Assembly: GCA_034190875.2 (NCBI GenBank)
Contig: CM067354.1
Coordinates: 65,458,127 to 65,522,126 of the forward strand
Length of the DNA: 64,000 nt
Source of the DNA: Urechis unicinctus
Taxonomy: Eukaryota > Annelida > Polychaeta > Xenopneusta > Urechidae
Direction of reading: 5' to 3'
Positions 50,970 to 64,000 of this stretch are shown here, piece after piece (the first letter of the stretch is position 1; every line of letters begins with the position of its first letter). The notes under the pieces are model-generated. The model did no database searches. It was given only the letters and a program-made list of their open reading frames with translations, and had not been told where the DNA came from. The position numbers and the translations under genes are program-made.

Positions 50970-51520
50970 TTCATTCATTCCATCGAGCGATTGACAAACA
51001 AGGCCCATATAGTCAGCTGTCATTCGTTGCATCGACAGATCAACAAACAAGGCCCATCAAGTCAGCCGCCAATCATTGCATCGCCAGATTGGCAAACAAT
51101 GCCCATCAAGCCATCGGCTATTCATTGAATCGACAGATTGGAGAAAAAGGCCCATCAAGCCATCAGCCATTCATTGAATCGACAGATTCGCAAACAAGGT
51201 CCATCAAGCCATCATCCATTCATTGAATCAGCAGATTGACAAACAAGGCCCATCAAGTCATCAGCAATTCCTTGCATCGCCAGATTGTCAAACAAGGACT
51301 ATAAAGTAAGCAGCCATTCATTGAATCAACAGTTAAGTAAACAAGGCCTATCAAGTCAGCAGCCATACATTGAATGGACAGATTGACAAACAAGGCCTAT
51401 CAAGGCAGCGGTAATTCATTGAATCGAAAGATTTACAAACAAAGTCCATCAAGTCAGCGGCCAATCATTGCATCGCCGAATGGGCCAACAAGGTCCATAA
51501 CGTCATCAGCCATTCATTAC
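50970..51520. repeat. Satellite, 49-bp unit, about 11 copies
   Basis: The unit tcattgaatcgacagattgg followed by caaacaaggcccatcaagtc and agcagccat repeats with a fixed 49-bp period and scattered substitutions. Copies begin near 50972, 51023, 51072, 51121 and so on to about 51513. There are no unique spacers, so it is not a CRISPR array. Confidence 0.95.
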
Positions 51521-56930
<5,410 letters not shown>

Positions 56931-57220
56931 AGAGCATGTATTTATTGGTTGAATTTTGCCTTTTAATATCAGAGAACTCAGCACAATCCTCTGAGGTGAT
57001 TATAAGTGTAAACAAAAACGTTTTTGACGTTCCAAAGAAATATGAAATTTCAAGTCACTTTCATAGCGTGTTATTAAACATATCAATTGAAACCAGTGAT
57101 TCTTGTTTATGCATTGGTCGTTGTGCTGTGCATTATAAATCTTTGGTTGAATTCTTGGATGAAAGGAGCCGTTTTCATTTATGTTCAACAGACCACTGTA
57201 TGGCAATATTGGTTTCTTAA
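56931..57220 (+). CDS. Possible secreted PAN/apple-like domain exon
   Basis: The frame opens just after a good acceptor (gtgtttttcag at 56930) and the first ATG (56936) gives a hydrophobic leader, MYLLVEFCLLISENSAQSS, compatible with a signal peptide. It is followed by VLLNISIETSDSCLCIGRCA, an aromatic/Lys-Ser stretch (HYKSLVEFLDE) and FHLCSTDHC, ending with a stop at 57220. The spacing of Cys residues (C-x-C-x3-C, then C after about 22) and the order LLNIS...C..RC....YKS......LC resemble a PAN_1 domain, which mediates extracellular protein or sugar binding. The resemblance is by eye; no partner exons were identified. Confidence 0.38.
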
Positions 57221-58430
57221 TTCAAAGAGAGCATTAGGGAAATCAAAGTTGAAGTAGCTTCTTGTTAATCTCACATACCAGTAAAGAGCAAGTAATCTCA
57301 ATAAAAGCAATAAATGGTCGGCACCCAATGGCAGAAAACAGAAACACATGAATCGTTTTTATGCATCCCTAATTAAATGTCACCGTTTGAACAATGCAAA
57401 CTATTCACCAAATTTCGGAACAAGATCAATACATAAAAACAACTTTTTTGCAGTGTTAAGTTTAGCTACCACTATATGATATATCTTTCTCAATTAATTA
57501 GTTTTTCTCATGGTAGCGTTTTTTTATTGAAACATTTGTTGTAAGACCGTAAGTTTCCGGACCCAAAGACTTTTAATCGTGACCAATCATTATTCTCGGT
57601 GAACAATCGAACAATTGCTGGCGTCCATTGTCTTCTCTGAAAGAAATACGAATTACAATGATACCACATTGTGCCAGCATAATCTACCCTGCATCCACTC
57701 ATTGTCTTATCATTGATCAACAACTTGAATTAGAAACAGGCAAAGGTTTTCTCTCTTTTGTATTGAATACAATGAGAGAAAACGCATTTAGAAATCATGA
57801 AGATTATGTGGGAATAATCCATGATATGGCGAAAAAAAAACAACTTGATAATATATGAGGTGAGTTGACAGCACTCTGTCTCCCTAAATATGTTCTTCCC
57901 AATTTATGACTACTTAACGGTTACTCACACTATCCAAATACTTGAAAATATCAATTACATAATAAAGTTCTCTCACGTTGGGGTGTGGTAAGAACTATCG
58001 CAATTACGCTAAGACAATAAACTCAGAGGTGACAATCCGAGAAAGAAAGAAATAAAGCTAGATAAAATCTTTAAAAGAATAAATTGATTGGATGTGGATA
58101 TGTTGAGAACAATAAAGAGTTTAGCATGCCTAAGCCTAAAGAAAGTCATGAGTAGGAAAATTCTTGTCATAAATTCTGCAGGATTAGGGTCAAATTTACC
58201 AAACGTATCACTTCGCGCGGCTACCACTGCAGGTCCCCATAGTTTCACCATGAGTTTTCCAGTTGGCAGTAGTAAAGCAGCAGGATGAGCTATGAGCAAA
58301 GTGAAAAAACAAATAATTCACTAGATTGCGTGGCAAAACAGTTCTAACTTTTCCTCTACACCAGTAAAGCTTTTCATAACTGCCACTCACATTGTGACCT
58401 CAACAAGCTGGGGCTTAATCAGCTTTGGGG
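57221..58430. other. No supported gene
   Basis: Several 60-95-codon frames occur on both strands (for example plus 57628-57858 with FLSFVLNTMRENAF, plus 58088-58288, minus 58299-58009). None shows a family signature and they overlap on opposite strands. Confidence 0.35.
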
Positions 58431-58439
58431 CTTTTTCAA

Positions 58440-58677
58440 CTGTACTGTCAGTGCGTTCATGTTATTTGTACAAGTGTAATTTTGAAGGTTGGTGTCGTAT
58501 TAATTCTAACATGTTTGAATATGACAGCTCCAGGATCCGACATCCGACTGTCAGGTTCAGTCGTCTTAATAGATTTAGCCTACTGGTCCAGCAATGTATT
58601 GTATCTCCACAGAGAAAAATCCCCCAGCGATTCGGTTGCATTGTCGATGAGTTTCAACGCTTACTTCCGTTTGTCAG
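58440..58677 (+). CDS. Possible internal exon, unknown membrane-type product
   Basis: A plus frame reads VILKVGVVLILTCLNMTAPG (a hydrophobic stretch, then a polar one), DIRLSGSVVLIDLAYWSSNV and SMSFNAYFRLSG, ending at a strong donor (tttgtcag|gtaagg, 58677). Past the donor the frame continues only by chance to 58799. The acceptor is not certain. No family recognised; the exon call rests on protein-like composition plus the donor. Confidence 0.3.
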
Positions 58678-59594
58678 GTAAGGTGCAATGTGTTAGCAGA
58701 AACAATCACCACTTGCTTTCGTTCCCCCCAGCAATCAAACGACCAGTAACGCAGAAATGCTGTTCTATTGATGAACAGATGTCTCGTTCCACACTTTAAC
58801 GCATAACATGATAACTGAAGAAAACCAGACCCATTTCTGTAGTCCATCAATTTTGTTCAAACGCACACGGAATGGCTGTCTGGAGTTTTCCTTTTTTGAC
58901 CAATAATGTGAACATTGCAGACGTTAAAAATCGACCGCTCAGTGACTGCTATATGCCAATGTTATTCTGTAATTAATTAAGTATTTAACATGATATTCGA
59001 CACTAAGCCAGTGTGTGTGGTGAAGCCGTTACTCTTTTCAACTACTGGTTTACGATTAGATTAAAAGATGTGACTAGTGGTAATGATGATCACGTTTGAT
59101 TTGAATTCGGGGTTTATGTCATATTTTAATGGTGATACGTAAGTGCCGAAAAACATTTAGAAATCGCCTTGTTGAGCTCTTTTGTCATGGAGTTGCTTTC
59201 GTTGACTGAAAGCAGTTGGTCTTACATAGGACATATATTTATACAGCAAACATGGTAGGTGTCTTACTGCGCAAACGAGGAACAGCATTATAACATGAAT
59301 TTAGATGTACATCATACTAAAACTTGTTCTGTTTCCAATCGTCAAGAATATTCGTATACCGCAATTGTTTTTCTGACATCGCTAACTGAAGATTTATACT
59401 AAGACTATAGAAAAAAACCACTGAGAGGGTTCAGCTGCTACAAAGATCAAAGCAATTTAGTGGCTCTACTCAAGCCAATAAAAAGGTTAAATGTTGCAGC
59501 AAACTATTGCCTGAAGCATTTCATTGCAGCTGTCTGTTACAGGGCCAATGCTTTGTTGTCACCGATAAGAGAACTCAATTAAGGTCGATATACA

Positions 59595-59941
59595 TAAATA
59601 AATATATCTATATATATATATATATATATATATGTCAAAATGTAGGTAAATATTATCATATAAATATATATATATTCACATATGTGAACATATATATATA
59701 TATTAATATATATAAATATATATATATAAATATATATTTATAGATATATTTATACACACATATACACAAATATATATATATAGACATATATATACATATC
59801 AATATATACATCTCAATATATGATACAAATACATAGATAAACATATATAGAAAAATATATTTATATAAATATGCATATATATATTAATATATATAAACAT
59901 AAATATATATATATAAATATATATATATATTTATATATATA

Positions 59942-60003
<62 letters not shown>
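59595..60003. repeat. TA microsatellite cluster
   Basis: Interrupted (ta)n with cata/aata variants, ending in pure (ta)n at 60003. Confidence 0.96.
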
Positions 60004-60007
<4 letters not shown>

Positions 60008-63000
60008 GTATATGTATTTTGGTCGTGGGGTGCTAGGTATTTCTGTATATGCGTCAGTTATTCGTTGGGAGGGTACTTTCACAAAGAAGAACCGGTTAAT
60101 TTATGCGTTTATTATAACCGGCGAAGCACTTCCTTGTTATATTGCAGCACATAAATATTGATATGCCCAATAGCTAGTTCGCCAGCAGCATCTTGGCATC
60201 CTTCAAATAATTATATGTGTCTTTCTATATGATGCTGCCTCACGACTTTGCTTTTAAGCGATCGAATGCAACCATAACGGATCACCAGCCTGTTTAAACG
60301 AGTGCCTTGGAAAAGCCACACAAAGCTCTCAATGTTTGGGCCGCATTTGTCAGAAGCTCATGTTGACATATAGCTGTCGACAATGCCAATATGTCATTCT
60401 TAGTTGCATAGCACGGGAACTTACCGGCAAGCCGTTTGGGTGATACTCCTTAAGTTTTTCGCATTACGGCTCTTCCACATTTTCAGCACAATATGTCCCT
60501 TTATTTCAATGTGAGGCTAACGCCTACATCACACATTTTTCTTCTATCCGCATTCAGTGGCTCCTGATGGTTACTAAAGGCGGCTGCAAACTAACCACAC
60601 AGCGCTGAATTACAACTCGTTGTTATGCACAGTGTTAAAAAGAAAGGCTTTTTATTATGGAAGGGACTGTTGCAGCTCTACCAGAGCGAAGTATGCAATA
60701 TATTAGCCCTATGCTCCCTTGCTAAAAAATATTGCCATCGTGCTTGAATAAATCGGTTGTTTTATGAGAGAAATCGTTCCATGGAGTTCATTATTTTTGC
60801 AGACTTCGCAGCAACATATGCTTCAGGTTGAGAGGATTCCGTTCTGGCCTTTACTGGCAGCTGTATTCTTGCTCTGTGGTGCTATTCAGATGGTGGATGC
60901 TCTACAAGTACAATAGCAAAATATGTCATTTAACTACCGTCAGACGGTTCATTGATTTGGTTTGCATTAAATTGATTGGATCCGGGACAAATAGTGGCAT
61001 TATCAGTGGTCCGTGCAAACAAATAGAATGGCTCATTGTATTCCCTCTTTATTGCCATACATCTGTCGTCATTATCTTTGTCAATGTAATACAGGCGGAA
61101 TGAGTCTGACTTCAATAAACGGGTGTTTAGGAATATGTGATTACAACATTGAATACCTAAACCACCCTGTGTTCGTGCTTTTCGCGGTGGCAACATTGGC
61201 CATATCATATGGTACAACGCATTGTCAAGATGCTTTAATTGAATGCGCTCATTTCATAATAATATAAAATGAGGATAACGTTACGCAACTCCTTTAGCAA
61301 TTGACTTCTTTTGCAGCGCAAATGTGATAGCTGTCGCTAAAAGGAGTTTCGAAGCTTAACTATTCTAAGTCGCCACATTCTAATAGAGATAAACTATATA
61401 TAAAACCTTTATCACCTTCTAAATGCCCATCTAACCATATAGCTGATGTATAGATAAATGAAAAAGCCTACGTCGTTTTGCCTATACAGCATCGGAGTTA
61501 TAATTGCTGAAAAACAGCATTATAGTCTATTTCCACTAGCAGTACACGGTTATACTCAGACGTGCTACGTAATAGATCACCGCTGTATCATTTATTTGTG
61601 TGAAGCGGTTTCAATAAAGGTGATATATGTGTCAGTGTGGAAAGGTCTAACTGCGAACCCTTTTCCGGCCACTTATAAATATAAATAGACTATTATCAGC
61701 TGATACCAAATGTTGGTTGGCCCAAGACGATTATCATGGGAATTTCCATTCTAACAAGCATTATGTATGATATTACACATAATTGGCTTGATAAGCTACG
61801 TTTATTTTGTACCAGCACCCAAACCTTGTAACAATTGATATTCAGCCTCTTGCATTTACATAAACAGCACGAAAACGATATCGTTTATCGTTTTTGAATA
61901 AAGAAATAGAACCACGGTAAGAGAAGCTTATTAGTTCAATAACCATACGGAGGTACAGCTGAGGCTATTGACACGACATTGTATGAATATCTGATAAACG
62001 TGCAGTATGTATTGGTCAGTGGTAGGGTATACGCTAACAGGACGGAAAGTAAAACATCCGAGGTTTCAGCAAAACCATCAATTGATTTCAATTTGCAATC
62101 CACAAATCCGCTTTACAAGATCACATGAAAAGAATTAACACTACCCATGTTTTTTGTAGCTTGAAACGGGTATTTGTTTATATGCTGGAATTCCGTTCGT
62201 CCGATTACATGCCTAGCTAATTAAGAAACCGAAAGCTATTTTACCTCAACGAAGTAAAGATTTGTATCAACAAAGAACCCCATGAAATGCTTTATGAAGT
62301 TACCTACTGCGTTTGTGATGTGATCTATACATCACATACGCGTATGATCCCGGGTATAGGATCAACACAGAAGTGTCAGATTATAGAGCAAACACGGGAT
62401 TATGTTTATGCACAAACATTTCCAGCCCATGAATTATAAACTATTCTTTAAAATTTACGTTTCCTAACATGCGATTATGAGCCTTCATAACCAACCGTTC
62501 AACACCCTCCAGCTCGTTGCAATCGTGATTGATTGCGCCATTTTAATTGATAAGTTTAATTATGTACCAATGACAACCAGTTTTCAATGGGAATTGTCCC
62601 TTATTGTCCTACCCCATTTTCGTTCCCTTAATGCGAAGAAGTTTATTTCACCACACATTTTGTGTCCCAGAATTTGTCGATTAGACTTCACTTCACCTAA
62701 CCGGTAGCCCGTACCCAGTGGCGCGATCGATCCTTTCGGATGCCAATGTTAAGTCGCACATTATCAATATAAACCATTCCCTTAGCGCAATGTGCTGAGG
62801 TCAGTATGGTGCACCCCACTGTCAGTATAGAGGTTAGTTCGCCAACGTGGACAATTGGTGCGTGGTTCGCTTGAGCGTAGTTGAAAGTGGTGTCTTTGGA
62901 AAGGAGCTTAACAGATTGTGTTATATCATGCTTACTACTTTAGATCGGCAAATCAAGCAACAGCCAACGCTCAGAGTGTTTCTCATTACAGAGTATCCGA

Positions 63001-64000
63001 GACTTTAAACTCTGCCTGAATAAAGAGTGCATGCAACAGGAAAACTGAACTTCTCATTCAGTAGACAAGACAATGCATCAATTGCTTACCAACCGACGCT
63101 TCCGATTTTAAGTTTTATACCGAGCAAGTAGAATGTCAAATGTCCCTGCCTTGTGTAGCGACCTATTATATCCATCAGTTCTGTTTGCAGTCACGCAATG
63201 AACACATTAATTGTACTTACATATGACATTTTAACATTTTGAGTTACCCATAGGTCGGCCTAGCAAGTGAAAGGCGACTTTGCAACCAAATATATAATGA
63301 ACTACACATATATCTACACTGCCATAACTATTAAACACGGCGCGTTAAATTACATAATCTACGTATGTCGAAATAAATATTGGATGCTAATTGCGACCAA
63401 TAGATAGTATACAAGTCAGTTGGACATCTGGACAATAATTATTGTTTAATTGTTCCATACAGCGAGCTCAAGTGATTCAATTCACAAAGGTTGTTCACAA
63501 ATAGCTTATAACAAGAACCAGAAACTTTGAAGCCGTGTCCAGGCATGGTTGCACAGTAGGTCCATCGGCTGATGCCGAGGTCGTAACAGACAAGGTGAAT
63601 CCTTCAACTTTCTGTTTTAGGAATAATTCCAACAGCACTTTGGGTTGCAGCAAATTAAGACAGAACGTTTTGCGATTTCCGTCAGTAACCAGCCACAATA
63701 TTACTGGAGTGCCCAGTATTCTTAACTATAAGGGAGGTTAATAACCATAAGTGTTTTCAAATAAATGAATATACCCTGCATATATTATTGGATGTGGTAA
63801 TGACGTGATGCTTACATCCTTAGGTTGGTGACGAATGAAGACACAGCGCGGCAGTAGAGGCTGAAAAGGGCAAACTTAGTATCGGCCAAAAGTTCTTGAT
63901 ATGGCTTTTTGATGGAGTTCTGGAGATGCGTTCCGTTCCATAGCTTAAGACTGACTGCCTCCGCGGGTAGACCTGAATGGCCGGCCGTTACCCATATAAG
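60004..64000. other. Non-coding stretch
   Basis: Only scattered 60-95-codon frames without family motifs, often open on both strands (for example 60.83-61.27 kb and 63.50-63.74 kb). No repeats of note. Confidence 0.5.

Noticed and set aside
50970..51520. CRISPR-like regular repeat
   Set aside because: A contiguous 49-bp satellite without unique spacers, in a eukaryotic context.

Overview
The window looks like nuclear DNA of an invertebrate animal. It has spliced genes with short GT-AG introns (56 to about 520 bp) and is AT-rich overall. It carries recognisable parts of two genes whose families are found in animals: a histone H4-K20 methyltransferase of the SUV420H/KMT5B type and wolframin (WFS1). 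It also holds a decayed LINE and very long microsatellites. No rRNA, convincing tRNA, CRISPR array or bacterial operon was seen. The exact phylum cannot be read from the sequence; the compact introns and the integrated virus-like genes would suit an early-branching animal such as a sponge, cnidarian or placozoan, but that is inference.

Layout. 1-1230 is a minisatellite with a higher-order period of roughly 190-300 bp. 1.5-4.6 kb holds minus-strand exons; five of them (4569 to 2869) splice in phase into the N-terminal part of a SUV420H-type enzyme with one frameshift and no SET domain behind it. 4.64-5.36 kb is the same minisatellite family in inverted orientation, interrupted by a TIR-bounded element. 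5.4-5.9 kb is another degenerate tandem repeat and 7.09-7.64 kb a compound GATA/GGAT/GA microsatellite. 7.7-32 kb is almost gene-free: an 832-bp-period tandem duplication (12.0-13.7 kb), a dispersed repeat at 14.6 and 20.0 kb, a CR1/L2-like LINE fragment at 21.9-22.6 kb abutting a 540-bp TATG array, and long AT arrays.

32.4-33.1 kb carries a minus-strand ankyrin-repeat gene with an in-frame stop and a frameshift. 33.9-41.5 kb shows no recognisable gene. 42.56-43.21 kb is an unclassified element with inverted termini, followed by CT and TA arrays. 44.5-47.7 kb is the most unusual part: a GC-richer block of virus-like genes (a small divergent membrane-anchored ORF, a structural-type protein, a phage-tail-fibre-like protein with a C-terminal beta-rich head, a glycine-rich hydrophobic protein and a YqaJ-type exonuclease), all broken by stops or frameshifts. 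This is best read as a decaying endogenous viral element. It is followed by a spliced minus-strand gene of unknown function (48.55-48.96 kb), wolframin fragments (49.28-50.16 kb), a 49-bp satellite (50.97-51.52 kb), and a mostly empty 51.5-64 kb with one PAN/apple-like secreted exon at 56.9 kb.

A cross-cutting point: SUV420H, ankyrin, wolframin and the virus-like genes each carry single-base frameshifts or isolated stops. Either they are pseudogenes or the assembly has uncorrected indels; reads or transcripts would separate these.
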